Of a stretch of 64,000 nt of DNA, positions 26,666-35,033 are shown piece by piece. Origin of the DNA: Candidatus Dormiibacterota bacterium. Lineage in GTDB: Bacteria > Vulcanimicrobiota > Vulcanimicrobiia > Vulcanimicrobiales > Vulcanimicrobiaceae. The DNA is taken from contig DATKQG010000009.1 of NCBI GenBank assembly GCA_035532835.1, forward strand, positions 1 through 64,000. Direction: 5' to 3'. Every line of letters begins with the position of its first letter. Position 1 is the first letter of the stretch. The notes beneath the pieces are model-generated. The model saw nothing but the letters and a program-made list of their open reading frames with translations. It searched no databases and was not told the DNA's origin. Made by a program: the position numbers and the translations under genes.

Positions 26666-27058
26666 ATGGACGATTTTTACCGAGACTACATTCTGGATCA
26701 CTATCGTAATCCGCGCAATTTCGGGCACCTCGAACGCGTAACGGCGCAAGCTGAGGATATCAATCCTCTCTGCGGCGACAAGATTAAGGTGGAACTCGAT
26801 GTCGGCGCCGACGGTACGGTCAACGACGTGCGCTTTTCGGGCCAAGGCTGCGCCATCAGCCAAGCCTCGGCGTCGATGCTGACCGAGAGCGTCAAGGGTA
26901 TGAAGCTGGAAGATGTCGCAAAGCTCTCAAAGGATGTCGTTCTAGAGAACGTCGGCATCGGGATCAGCCCCACGCGCATGAAGTGCGCGATGCTCGGGTT
27001 GCGAGTCCTCAAGAGCGCGGCGATCGGCGAGATTGCCGGATGGCCGGATGAGTCGTAG
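26666..27058 (+). CDS. sufU: SufU sulfur-transfer/scaffold protein
   Basis: A 130-residue protein with all three SufU cysteines: NPLCGDKIKVEL, GQGCAISQASASM and MKCAMLGLRVLK. It also starts with the typical DFYRDYILDHYRNPRNFG. SufU accepts persulfide sulfur from SufS in a zinc-dependent exchange. It is the last gene of the suf operon. In contrast to the IscU-like protein at 22244-22729, it keeps the complete ligand set. Confidence 0.95.
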   Translation: MDDFYRDYILDHYRNPRNFGHLERVTAQAEDINPLCGDKIKVELDVGADGTVNDVRFSGQGCAISQASASMLTESVKGMKLEDVAKLSKDVVLENVGIGISPTRMKCAMLGLRVLKSAAIGEIAGWPDES

Positions 27059-27126
27059 CGTTCCCGCATAACAGGGAGCGGGCGCCCGGTAGAGTACCTC
27101 CTGGCCACGCTCGTCGCGGAGGATAC

Positions 27127-27456
27127 GTGCAACTTCATCACCTCACACCCCCGGAATGGGATCGCCTCGCGGGCGACCCGGATTTCCGCGCGCTGGTAGC
27201 GGCAAAACGCCGGTTTATTATTCCCGCCACGATCTTTTTTTTGCTGTATTTCTTCGCGTTGCCGGTGTTGCTTGGGATCGCTCCCGCCTTGATGCGACGC
27301 ACCGTCGCGGGCCCCCTCACGTTCGCTTTCGCGTTCGCCCTCTCCGAGTTCGCGATGGCCTGGATCTTGTTGGCCCTCTATTTGCTGCGAGCCCGGAGAT
27401 TCGATGAGATGGCCGAGGCGCTTGTAACGCGCGCGCGCGAACGGCTCTCGGCATGA
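27127..27456 (+). CDS. DUF485 membrane protein
   Basis: A 109-residue protein with two membrane helices (~30-52 and ~65-90) and the DUF485 signature: FRALVAAKRRFIIPATIFF, then TFAFAFALSEFAMAWILLALYL. DUF485 proteins such as YjcH are almost always encoded immediately upstream of ActP-type sodium/solute symporters, as here, with a 4-base overlap. They are thought to be accessory subunits. It starts at GTG 27127. Confidence 0.9.
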   Translation: MQLHHLTPPEWDRLAGDPDFRALVAAKRRFIIPATIFFLLYFFALPVLLGIAPALMRRTVAGPLTFAFAFALSEFAMAWILLALYLLRARRFDEMAEALVTRARERLSA

Positions 27457-29078
27457 CCACGCAAACGCTCGTCATGTTCGGAGTCTTCGTCGCCATCACG
27501 CTAGTGGTGACGTACTGGGCCGCCGGGCAGAGCTCCACCAGCCGTGGATTCTACGCGGCTCACCGTTCGATCAGCGGCATCCAAAACGGCTGGGCGATCG
27601 CGGGCGATTACATGTCGGCCGCTTCGTTTTTAGGCATCACCGGGCTCATAGCGTTCGGCGGGTTCGACGGGTTTATGTACGCGGTCGGCTGGCTGGTCGC
27701 GTATCTCGCCGTGCTGTTTCTCATCGCCGAACCCCTGCGCAACGCCGGAAAGTACACGATCGTCGACGTGATTGCGTTTCGTCTACGCGGGCGCGGCGTT
27801 CGCGCCATTGCGGCGATTTCAACGCTTGCCATCACGCTTTTCTACATGATCGCCCAGATGGTCGGGGCCGGATCGGTCGTCGACCTGCTCTTGCCCCACG
27901 TGGGCTACACGCTGGCGATCGTCATCGTCGGCCTCTTGATGATGGTCTACGTGCTCTTCGGCGGAATGCTGGCAACGACGTGGGTACAGATCATCAAGGC
28001 GGCGCTGCTGCTCTTCACCGCCCTCATGCTCTCCGTCTTGGTCCTCGCGCACTACGGATTTTCGATAGCGGCGTTCTTACAAGCCGCTGCGAACCTGCGA
28101 GTCGATCGCGTCGCCACGAACCTTTTACAGCCCGGCGCCATCTTCAACGGCGCACACGGAGCCCTCGACCTCATCTCACTGAGCCTAGCCTTGATACTGG
28201 GAACGGCCGGCCTTCCGCACATCCTCATGCGATTCTTCACGGTGCCGACCGCGAAAGCCGCGCGTTCGTCGGTAGCGTGGGCGATGGTATTGATCGGCAT
28301 CTTCTACCTGAGCACCTCGGTGCTGGGCCTGGGAGCCGCAACGATCGTCGGGCAAGAGCACATCGGTAAGCGCGTAACCAATACGCAAGCGATCCGCTAC
28401 ATCATTCGCCACCCGGCCGAACAGCACGATCTCAACAACGATTTGAGAAAAAACGGCTACTTAGTCCCCGTTCGCAACAGCAATCTCGCCGCGCCCCTGC
28501 TCGCCAACGCCCTCGGCGGCGGTTTGCTGACCGCGTTCGTTTCGGCGGTCGCATTCGCAACGATCCTCGCCGTCGTTGCGGGCCTAACGATCGCCGCCTC
28601 GTCCGCATTCGCGCACGATATCTGGTGGAATCTCGTGCGTAACGGCGCGGGCGAAGAACAAGAATACGTCTTCGTTGCTCGCCTAACCGCTGTCGTCGTC
28701 GGCCTGCTCTCGATCGTCCTTTCGATCGGCTTGCGAGAACAAAACGTCGCATTTCTCGTGGGATTGGCCTTCGCCGTCGCCGCCAGCGCCAACGTCCCGG
28801 CGCTCGTCTTTGCGCTACTATGGAAACGCTTCTCGCGCGCGGGTGCGATCGTCGGCATGCTCTGCGGCCTGATCTCGTCGCTAGCCCTGATCGTCGTCGG
28901 CCCCGCCGTCATGGGCGCGCACGCGCTTTTTCCGCTCGACAATCCCGGCATCGTTTCGATACCGTTAGGATTTATCGGCGCGATCGCCGGCACGCTCCTC
29001 GTTCGCGATCCCGAATCCGAAGCGATGTACGCCCAACTCCACGTGCGCGCAGAAACCGGCATCGGCGCCGAAGTATAA
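27453..29078 (+). CDS. actP: ActP-like cation/acetate symporter (SSS family)
   Basis: A 541-residue sodium:solute symporter with about 13 predicted membrane helices. Motifs include STSRGFYAAHRSISGIQNGW, AGDYMSAASFLGITGLIAF and GLPHILMRFFTVPTAKAAR, the last typical of ActP-type carriers. ActP takes up acetate and other short carboxylates. The ~40-residue hydrophilic loop at ~310-350 (RYIIRHPAEQHDLNNDLRKN) is seen in this subgroup. It is paired with the DUF485 gene; the stop is five bases before element B. Confidence 0.9.
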   Translation: MTTQTLVMFGVFVAITLVVTYWAAGQSSTSRGFYAAHRSISGIQNGWAIAGDYMSAASFLGITGLIAFGGFDGFMYAVGWLVAYLAVLFLIAEPLRNAGKYTIVDVIAFRLRGRGVRAIAAISTLAITLFYMIAQMVGAGSVVDLLLPHVGYTLAIVIVGLLMMVYVLFGGMLATTWVQIIKAALLLFTALMLSVLVLAHYGFSIAAFLQAAANLRVDRVATNLLQPGAIFNGAHGALDLISLSLALILGTAGLPHILMRFFTVPTAKAARSSVAWAMVLIGIFYLSTSVLGLGAATIVGQEHIGKRVTNTQAIRYIIRHPAEQHDLNNDLRKNGYLVPVRNSNLAAPLLANALGGGLLTAFVSAVAFATILAVVAGLTIAASSAFAHDIWWNLVRNGAGEEQEYVFVARLTAVVVGLLSIVLSIGLREQNVAFLVGLAFAVAASANVPALVFALLWKRFSRAGAIVGMLCGLISSLALIVVGPAVMGAHALFPLDNPGIVSIPLGFIGAIAGTLLVRDPESEAMYAQLHVRAETGIGAEV

Positions 29079-29082
29079 AGCA

Positions 29083-29271
29083 GCGCACGAGTTGAGCCCG
29101 GCGCCAATGCTTGTGGTGATTGGGGAACGTGTGATTTTTGTGCAATCGACAGGAGGTCGAACTTCCTTTGAATGTTGCACAAAAACATACGAGTAGGAAG
29201 CCCGCAGGATGCGGGCTGACGAACGGTTCCCCAATCACCACAAGCATTGGCGCCGGGCTCAACTCGTGCGC
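29083..29271. repeat. Long inverted-repeat element B
   Basis: Arms 29083-29128 and 29226-29271 are perfectly complementary over 46 bp. The 97-base core is homologous to that of element A: a stem pairing 29129-29145 with 29175-29190, GAGTAGGA, then a hairpin at 29199-29217, AGCCCGC-AGGAT-GCGGGCT, then GACGAACGG. Three of the seven hairpin pairs differ from element A with compensation. It occupies the gap between the convergent actP and 29279-30079 genes. Confidence 0.9.
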
Positions 29272-29278
29272 GTTTACA

Positions 29279-30079
29279 CTAGTGCGGTTTGATGGAGTAG
29301 TGGCTGGTGATGCGCATGCCGTATGCGCCCGGAGCTACCGCGAACGTGATGAAGTATTCTTGGTTGTCGGGATCCACCACGTCGGCCGTTACGCGATAGG
29401 TTCCGTCGGCGTTCGGCGTCGCACTCACATCGTTGACGATCGTGCCGGATTGCAGAAACGTTTCGGTGGGCACTCCGCTCTCGAGGTACGAAGTTGCGAG
29501 TGCGCGATTGCCGTGCATCAACGCGCTCAGGTAGGCGCGGACGACGGCGCTCGCGCCGCTGCTTCCGGTCGCGTTCTGCGGGTTGAGAGGCGTGGGCGAC
29601 GCGGTCGGACGAGGAGCGCGCGTGGGACGCGGAGCGGTCGTCTTTGCGACGGCCGGCGCTAGCGTTACTGCGGGCTTGGGCATCGCCGGTTTCGGCGTCG
29701 CGGCGGGCCGAACCGAGACGGCCGGCGCGGGCGTGATGATGATCACCGCGCTCGCCGGTGCGCTCGAGGGCGTGGCGGTCGGGAGCGCGCTCGGGGTGGA
29801 TGTCGGACGCGGCGTGCGCTTGGGCGTCGGATGCGGCGTTGGGCTTGGCGTCGCCATCGGCGTTTCGGTTGCAATCGGCGTAGGCAGCGGCGTGATCGAG
29901 GGCATCGGGGTCGGCACCTGTACCGCAGGTCCTCCACCGAAGAAGTGCGCCAACACGCCGCCGAGCAAAAGGCCGAGCAAGATGACGGCGATCACCAATG
30001 GAAAAATCGGCAGACCGCCGCCGCCGCGATCGCCGCCGTCGTCGTACTCGCTGCGCCTGCGGCGCGGTCCTTGATTCAC
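29279..30079 (-). CDS. Membrane-anchored protein with Pro-rich linker and C-terminal extracytoplasmic domain
   Basis: A 266-residue protein with a basic cytoplasmic start (NQGPRRRRSEYDDGGDRGGG), one membrane helix (~25-45), a ~120-residue Pro/Ala/Thr linker and a ~95-residue C-terminal domain. That domain (SGASAVVRAYLSALMHGNRA, then TFAVAPGAYGMRITSHYSI) resembles an NTF2/SnoaL-like or conjugal-transfer-type fold by pattern only. GTG 30079 overlaps the upstream stop. Probably an envelope protein; function unknown. Confidence 0.68.
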   Translation of the reverse strand: MNQGPRRRRSEYDDGGDRGGGGLPIFPLVIAVILLGLLLGGVLAHFFGGGPAVQVPTPMPSITPLPTPIATETPMATPSPTPHPTPKRTPRPTSTPSALPTATPSSAPASAVIIITPAPAVSVRPAATPKPAMPKPAVTLAPAVAKTTAPRPTRAPRPTASPTPLNPQNATGSSGASAVVRAYLSALMHGNRALATSYLESGVPTETFLQSGTIVNDVSATPNADGTYRVTADVVDPDNQEYFITFAVAPGAYGMRITSHYSIKPH

Positions 30080-30471
30080 GTTGAGGCGAGCCGCGCGAAG
30101 ATGCCGTCGGTAACGCTCGCCGGCAACGCATCGACCAGGGAAGGATGCGTTTGGACGAACAACGTCGTGGCTTCTTTCAGAACGCCGATGTTACGGCCCG
30201 CGTATCGAACGAGGCTCGCAACCGCGGCGGGATCCGCGGATTCGATGCGGTCCAGCGCAACGCCGGAAGCCTCGGCTGCGTCTTCCGAGGATTCGCCGCG
30301 ATCCCGAAACGCCTCGAACACCGAACCGACCAACGCCGCCCGAGCGTCCGAGGGCATACCGCCCACGCGCTCTTCGAGCGCAGCGGCTAATTCGTTTTCG
30401 CTCATCGTTGCAACGAGCTTCTCCGCCGCGCTAACCAGCGTCCCGGAGGGCACGTTCCCAAATTGGGGCAT
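30076..30471 (-). CDS. Hypothetical helical protein
   Basis: A 131-residue, mostly helical protein starting MPQFGNVPSGTLVSAAEKL, with no recognised family. It has repeated acidic helices (ENELAAALEERVGGMPSDA, DRGESSEDAAEASGVALDR) and no membrane segment. It overlaps the downstream membrane-protein gene by 4 bases (GTGA), so the two are probably made together. ATG 30471 is chosen because the reading frame upstream of it overlaps the divergent promoter area. Confidence 0.55.
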   Translation of the reverse strand: MPQFGNVPSGTLVSAAEKLVATMSENELAAALEERVGGMPSDARAALVGSVFEAFRDRGESSEDAAEASGVALDRIESADPAAVASLVRYAGRNIGVLKEATTLFVQTHPSLVDALPASVTDGIFARLAST

Positions 30472-30533
30472 CACGGCACTACCGTACTCCCCAACGGCAG
30501 GCGGCTCCTCGAAGCAGCGCAAAAAGAACCGGC

Positions 30534-30851
30534 GTGATCCGCGTGAGGGTACCACTCGATCTCCACGCCGTTGCCGCCGGCGGCTCGGTGGCGTTTGCAT
30601 TGGCGACGCCGTTGCGCGTGCGCGCGCTCATCGAGATGGCCATTCGCGAAGCGATCGGCGCCCGGGCGCCGCACGACAAATTTCTGCGCACGATTCGCTG
30701 CACGCTGGCGGGGCTGGCGGCAGGCGACTTTACGGTCGATATCGACGGGCGCGTTTTCGCCGACCCGGATGCGGTTGTGGTCTGCGAGGGTATCGCCGAC
30801 GTGCGGTTCTTCGCGGGTACGCACCGCCGCCGCGCCGGTCTAGAACGCTAG
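30534..30851 (+). CDS. Hypothetical small protein
   Basis: A 105-residue protein starting at GTG. It has a short basic start (IRVRVPLDLHAVAAGG) and a helical middle (LRVRALIEMAIREAIGA), then beta-like segments (DFTVDIDGRVFADPDAVVV). No family recognised. It begins about 60 bases from the divergent gene and ends nine bases before the next membrane protein, with which it probably forms an operon. Support is only from coding-like composition and spacing. Confidence 0.5.
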   Translation: MIRVRVPLDLHAVAAGGSVAFALATPLRVRALIEMAIREAIGARAPHDKFLRTIRCTLAGLAAGDFTVDIDGRVFADPDAVVVCEGIADVRFFAGTHRRRAGLER

Positions 30852-30860
30852 CGCCGCCGG

Positions 30861-31553
30861 GTGCTTCTTGCCGCATATCACGCCCTGCGCCTAACGCTCG
30901 CGCGCAGCGGCTTCTACGCCGGATACATCGCCGCAGCGATAGTGGCTCAAGCCGCGATCGTCCTGTTGTGGCGGGCTCCCGAAGCGATCGTCATCGCGCA
31001 AGCCACGATCTTGCCGGTCCTCTCCGCGATCGTGTACGCCTTTGCATACGCGGATACGCAAGCCCAGGAGACTCCCGACTCGCAGGTATGGCTACGCGTC
31101 CTGGAACGGAGTTGGGCGGTCATTGCGATCGACTACGGGCTCAACGCCATCATCGGCGCGGCACTCGGAAGCCCGCAGAGTAGCGCGAACCTCTTCGGCG
31201 CGCTGGCCGGCGGATTGTTACTGTTCCTAACCGCGCTGTTACTCTTCGCAGACGTCAGCGCCACGGTGGACGATGGCGATGGAACGCTGCTGTTGATCCC
31301 GCGTTCGATCCTCCGCAGTGTGGCCGCCGCCCTGTATCCGGGAAATATCCTCGGCGCGATCGCGATCGTCTCGATGGAGCTGGTCTTGGCCATGCTCGAA
31401 GGTCTCCTTTCGCAAGCGTTGGTTGCGGCGCACGTCGCCCATGCCTTGCTCTGGGCGAGCGTTCCGTTGACGACGGTCGCTACTGTGCCGATCGGTGTCT
31501 ACACAACGTTGCTCTACCTGCGCTACCAAAACAAGAAGCCATCCGCCACGTAG
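30861..31553 (+). CDS. Multi-pass membrane protein of unknown function
   Basis: A 230-residue protein starting at GTG with about six hydrophobic helices: IAAAIVAQAAIVLLW, ILPVLSAIVYAFAYA, LAGGLLLFLTALLLFADV, ILGAIAIVSMELVLAML and others. The outline resembles DUF6677/YciC-like integral membrane proteins, but no family was recognised. No transport or catalytic motif is visible. Confidence 0.62.
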   Translation: MLLAAYHALRLTLARSGFYAGYIAAAIVAQAAIVLLWRAPEAIVIAQATILPVLSAIVYAFAYADTQAQETPDSQVWLRVLERSWAVIAIDYGLNAIIGAALGSPQSSANLFGALAGGLLLFLTALLLFADVSATVDDGDGTLLLIPRSILRSVAAALYPGNILGAIAIVSMELVLAMLEGLLSQALVAAHVAHALLWASVPLTTVATVPIGVYTTLLYLRYQNKKPSAT

Positions 31554-31661
31554 CCCTTGTCGCGGATGATACTGTTATAGAGTATAGAGAAGCCGCCATC
31601 TGGAAGCTCTCGGTCGAAACGGAGTCGCACCATCTCACATCCGCGGGTAGCGTCGATCGCA

Positions 31662-32423
31662 TTGATCGTCGCGGCGATATTGGCAACGGCTCGCCCGGTT
31701 GCAGCAGACCAACAATATAACGTCACAGGTAACGACAGCTACCACATCGGCGGCGCAGATGGACAGCACACGCACATCGTGTACGCCGGCGTGCAACGCC
31801 TGCGCGTCGTACGCAACGGCCGCAACACCGAGTACGTGGCGAACGTTCGGTACACCAGGGCCCAAAGCGGCGGAAGCACGGTCGTCCATGCCAGCTTCGT
31901 CCAGGTCTTGCGGCCGGACGGTTCGTTCACCGACAGCGACGATGCCGACCCGGATTTTCTTACGATCCTCAACCAGCCGTTCGCGGTGACCCTCGATCCG
32001 GTGACGCTGCGAGCGATCGAACACCTGCACGGCAAGGTTCCTTTTGAAGCCAACTCGCCACTCGGGCATGCAACCTTGACGGGGTTTCTCCGGCCGGGAG
32101 CCCGCGGGCTGGTAAGCGGTCATCCCGTCGTCGGCGTCGCCTTCGAAGCGGATGGGCCGATGACCGGGGGCCTACCGGAGAGCGTTGCCGCGACCTCGAT
32201 CGCGGGCACGATCCGCATGGACGGCACCGCATACTACGCCACGCAAAGCGCGCTGCTGATGGCGCTCGACGCTCGCCTCACGATCGTGGGAACGTTAAAA
32301 AATGCGGCCAACGCGATGCCGGTGCGTATCGTATACCGTCGTTCGATCCGGGCCACCGATGCGCCGCCGCCTTTGTCAAAAAGCGGCGACGAGCTCCACC
32401 TCAAGGGGATGCCGGAACGGTAG
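31662..32423 (+). CDS. Secreted protein of unknown function
   Basis: A 253-residue exported protein. The TTG at 31662 is the only usable start in frame before the signal-like stretch IVAAILATARPVAADQQ. The mature part is beta-rich (DGQHTHIVYAGVQRLRVVRN, TVVHASFVQVLRPDGSF) with no known motif. Its last 48 bases overlap the convergent gene ending at 32376. Periplasmic or extracellular location is inferred. Confidence 0.62.
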   Translation: MIVAAILATARPVAADQQYNVTGNDSYHIGGADGQHTHIVYAGVQRLRVVRNGRNTEYVANVRYTRAQSGGSTVVHASFVQVLRPDGSFTDSDDADPDFLTILNQPFAVTLDPVTLRAIEHLHGKVPFEANSPLGHATLTGFLRPGARGLVSGHPVVGVAFEADGPMTGGLPESVAATSIAGTIRMDGTAYYATQSALLMALDARLTIVGTLKNAANAMPVRIVYRRSIRATDAPPPLSKSGDELHLKGMPER

Positions 32424-32768
32424 CTCGTCCAGATGCGTGAGCGGCGTGAAGGCGAGATGATTTTGATGGCAATCGATCAGCATCTCGATTCCGCGCTTCA
32501 CCGAACCCGTCTCTTCTACGTATTTCGAAAGCTTTTTCATGAAATACGTGCGCGGGTCGCTCAGTACTTTTGCATAATAGGGATCGTCGGTTAGACCGTT
32601 GGTTGGAACGCCTTCTTTTGGAACGAGCCAGACGAACGACGGATCCTCGTTCTGTCGATATCCGATCAATACGAGCGGGATAGCACGCGAAGAATCGAGT
32701 GCGGGTAAAAAACTGCACATCGTATATGCATCGAAGAGTATTTCCGTCGGTTCGATGATTCGTCCCAT
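32376..32768 (-). CDS. Hypothetical protein
   Basis: A 130-residue protein, MGRIIEPTEILFDAYTMCSF at the start, with no recognised family. It includes LVLIGYRQNEDPSFVWLVPK and YFMKKLSKYVEETGSVKRG. Base composition is less GC-rich than in most neighbours, as also seen in the 62406-62798 gene, which suggests later acquisition. GCAGG lies just before the ATG. It is divergent from the ECF sigma gene. Confidence 0.6.
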   Translation of the reverse strand: MGRIIEPTEILFDAYTMCSFLPALDSSRAIPLVLIGYRQNEDPSFVWLVPKEGVPTNGLTDDPYYAKVLSDPRTYFMKKLSKYVEETGSVKRGIEMLIDCHQNHLAFTPLTHLDELPFRHPLEVELVAAF

Positions 32769-32906
32769 ACCTGCCCTCTTTCGTTCTTGACGATGGTCCT
32801 AATGAGACGTTTCTGACAGGTTTCTATGCACCCTCTCGCGATGCTGAGGAGTTTATGCCTCTCGGCGTGAAACCAGAGGCGCACGGGGAGTGGTCTCTGG
32901 CCTCGT

Positions 32907-33572
32907 ATGAGCGCGCTCGCACCACTCCTCCATGGAGTATACGTGCCACCAGTGGTCCCGCAGGTCTCGTCGACGGGGAACCGTCATACGAAAACTGCGC
33001 CGAGTCCCGAAACCTTCGATCGAATCGTAGACGACTACCAGCGTCGGCTCTACGGATTCGCCCTGCGCATGACCGGCAATCGTGAAGATGCCGAGGAAAT
33101 CGTGCAGGATGCGTTCGTGCGCGCCTACCGCGCGCTCGGTAAAATGTCGATCGAGCAGCGGACGGACTTGCGCCTGCAACCATGGCTGTACACCATCACG
33201 CTCAACGTCACCAGGAACCGGCTCCGCAGCAAGCGGCCGACGAACGTCGCGCTCGACGCTCTGGCCGATCCCGACGCGCTCTTGCGCGAATCGAACGAGG
33301 GCCCGCCGCAACCCGAAACCATCGTGGAACAGAACGCCGAGGTCGCTTTGGTCGAACGCGCTCTACTCCAGCTCCCGATGCATCTGCGCGCCGCGGCCAC
33401 GCTGCGCTTCATCGAAGGCCGCAGTCACCCGGAGATCGCCGAGATTCTTCACCAGCCGATCGGCACGGTCAAATCACACGTCCATCGAGCCGTGCGCATC
33501 CTGCGCCGCATTCTCGGCCCACAGATCGGACGGCTTACCCCCGAAGGAGCCCCTCTCAATGCGCTGTCGTGA
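32907..33572 (+). CDS. ECF sigma factor
   Basis: A 221-residue sigma-70-family factor of the extracytoplasmic-function type. Region 2 includes YQRRLYGFALRMTGNREDAE and EIVQDAFVRAYRAL; region 4 has LPMHLRAAATLRFIEGRSHP and EIAEILHQPIGTVKSHVHR. It is followed, with a 14-base overlap, by a gene encoding an anti-sigma-type zinc finger fused to an alkyltransferase, almost certainly its regulator. A role in responding to alkylation damage is inferred from that partner. Confidence 0.93.
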   Translation: MSALAPLLHGVYVPPVVPQVSSTGNRHTKTAPSPETFDRIVDDYQRRLYGFALRMTGNREDAEEIVQDAFVRAYRALGKMSIEQRTDLRLQPWLYTITLNVTRNRLRSKRPTNVALDALADPDALLRESNEGPPQPETIVEQNAEVALVERALLQLPMHLRAAATLRFIEGRSHPEIAEILHQPIGTVKSHVHRAVRILRRILGPQIGRLTPEGAPLNALS

Positions 33573-34296
33573 CGTCGATGTGCTGTGGGACGACGTCCGC
33601 GGCGAATGCCAAGCCTCGCTCAAGGATGCCGTCGAGACCCATTTGGGTGGATGCACCCACTGCCAGGATATCTACGAACAATACGAAGGCGTTGCGTTCT
33701 GCCTCTCCTGCCTGCCTCAACCCGAGCCGTCCTGCGATCTCGCCAAGCGCGTCGTCGAGCACATCGCGGCGCTCAAGCACAAAGGTGCGAAGGCGATCGC
33801 GCTAACCTGCGTGGGCACGCCCGTCGGAAAACTCTACGTTGGTTTTACGGAAAAACGCATCGGTTACATCGGCCTGGATACCGGCGAGAGCTTCGAGACC
33901 GTACAGGCGCGCGTCGAAGCGCGCCTGCGGCGACCGGTCGTAGCGGCGGAGCCCCCGCCGTGGCTCCAGGAGACGCTCGAGCAATTTTTTGAAACCTGGC
34001 ACATCGACGACGCCGTCATCGATATCAGCACGTTGACGCCGTTCGAACAGGCCGCGCTGCTTGCCGCGGCCCAAATTCCGCCGGGCGAAGTCCGTTCGTA
34101 CGGGTGGGTGGCTTCCAAAATCGGCCGGCCGCGCGCCGCTCGGGCCGTCGGTCAGGCGATGGCGCGAAACCCGCTTCCCCTCCTGCTGCCCTGTCACCGC
34201 GTGGTCGATTCGAGTGGCGACCTCCACAATTACGGGTACGGGCTCGAGATGAAAGCGACGCTTCTGCGCATGGAAGGCTATCGCGCAGAGAGGTAG
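33559..34296 (+). CDS. Anti-sigma zinc-finger / O6-alkylguanine-DNA alkyltransferase fusion
   Basis: A 245-residue fusion. Residues ~1-75 form an anti-sigma zinc-binding domain with H28-x3-C32-x2-C35 (ETHLGGCTHCQDIY), the ZAS pattern that holds ECF sigma factors. Residues ~80-245 are an Ogt/MGMT domain: GTPVGKLYVGFTEKRIGYI at the start, FEQAALLAAAQIPPGEVRSY, RAVGQAMARNPLPLLLPCHR with active-site Cys212, and the C-terminal GYGLEMKATLLRMEGYR. Alkyltransferases repair O6-alkylguanine by irreversible transfer to the Cys. The ATG follows GGAG and overlaps the sigma gene. The fusion could act as a combined damage sensor, repair protein and anti-sigma factor. Confidence 0.88.
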   Translation: MRCRDVDVLWDDVRGECQASLKDAVETHLGGCTHCQDIYEQYEGVAFCLSCLPQPEPSCDLAKRVVEHIAALKHKGAKAIALTCVGTPVGKLYVGFTEKRIGYIGLDTGESFETVQARVEARLRRPVVAAEPPPWLQETLEQFFETWHIDDAVIDISTLTPFEQAALLAAAQIPPGEVRSYGWVASKIGRPRAARAVGQAMARNPLPLLLPCHRVVDSSGDLHNYGYGLEMKATLLRMEGYRAER

Positions 34297-34325
34297 CCCG
34301 TGAGCGAACGCCAACCTTAACGAAG

Positions 34326-35033
34326 GTGGCAAGGAATGTCTTAGTCGTCGGCTTTGAGCCGTTCGGCGGTGAAAAAGTTAGCCCGAGCGACATGGTCGCA
34401 CGCGCGCTGGAAGGTCGTTTGATCGCCGGACGCTCGATCGTCGTACGCGTCCTCCCGGTTGAAACGCGAACCTTGCGCGAGCGGCTGGAAATCGTCCTTC
34501 GCGAAGCCGATCCGGACATCGTTATCGCGATGATGCAGTTCGGCGGACGGCCGGCTCTCTCGATCGAGCGCGTCGCCGTCAACGTCATGGATTTCGAGCA
34601 TGCCGACAACCAGGGCATCGCACGCAAAGGCGATACCATTTCACGCGGCGGAGCCGACGCGCGGCTCTCGAACCTCCCGTTCGACCGCATTCTCGAATCC
34701 TGGCACGCAAACGGCGTCCCCGGTTTCGTTTCCAATGCTGCCGGAACGTTCATCGGAAACCAGGCACTCTACGAACTCCTTGGCTTAACCGAGAGTGCCG
34801 TGCCGCCGGTGCTCTGCGGCCTCGTACACCTCCCCTATTTGCCCGCACAAGCAATCAATGCCGGAGCGGATTCCACCCCGTCGATGTCCTTCGATCTTAT
34901 GAAAAAAGGGCTCGAACTGCTGATAGAAGCCGTCGCCCCGTGGATCGAGCAACGCACGCCCGAAGCGGCCAAGACGCGCGATAAGGGCAAGCAGATGTGG
35001 ATTCCGCGTGGCGTAAAGGAAGTAGAACGCTGA
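34326..35033 (+). CDS. Pyroglutamyl-peptidase I homologue lacking the catalytic Cys
   Basis: A 235-residue protein of the C15 peptidase family, which removes N-terminal pyroglutamate. Numbering matches the classical enzyme exactly: Glu81 (LSIERVAVN) and His168 (LVHLPYLPAQ) are conserved. However, the nucleophile position 144 is Gly, in SNAAGTFIGNQALYELL, where active enzymes have ...VCN. It is therefore probably not a peptidase, or it uses other chemistry. The start is GTG 34326 (VARNVLVVGFEPFGG, the standard N-terminus). It follows the sigma/alkyltransferase pair by 29 bases and overlaps the PHP gene. Confidence 0.88.
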   Translation: MARNVLVVGFEPFGGEKVSPSDMVARALEGRLIAGRSIVVRVLPVETRTLRERLEIVLREADPDIVIAMMQFGGRPALSIERVAVNVMDFEHADNQGIARKGDTISRGGADARLSNLPFDRILESWHANGVPGFVSNAAGTFIGNQALYELLGLTESAVPPVLCGLVHLPYLPAQAINAGADSTPSMSFDLMKKGLELLIEAVAPWIEQRTPEAAKTRDKGKQMWIPRGVKEVER

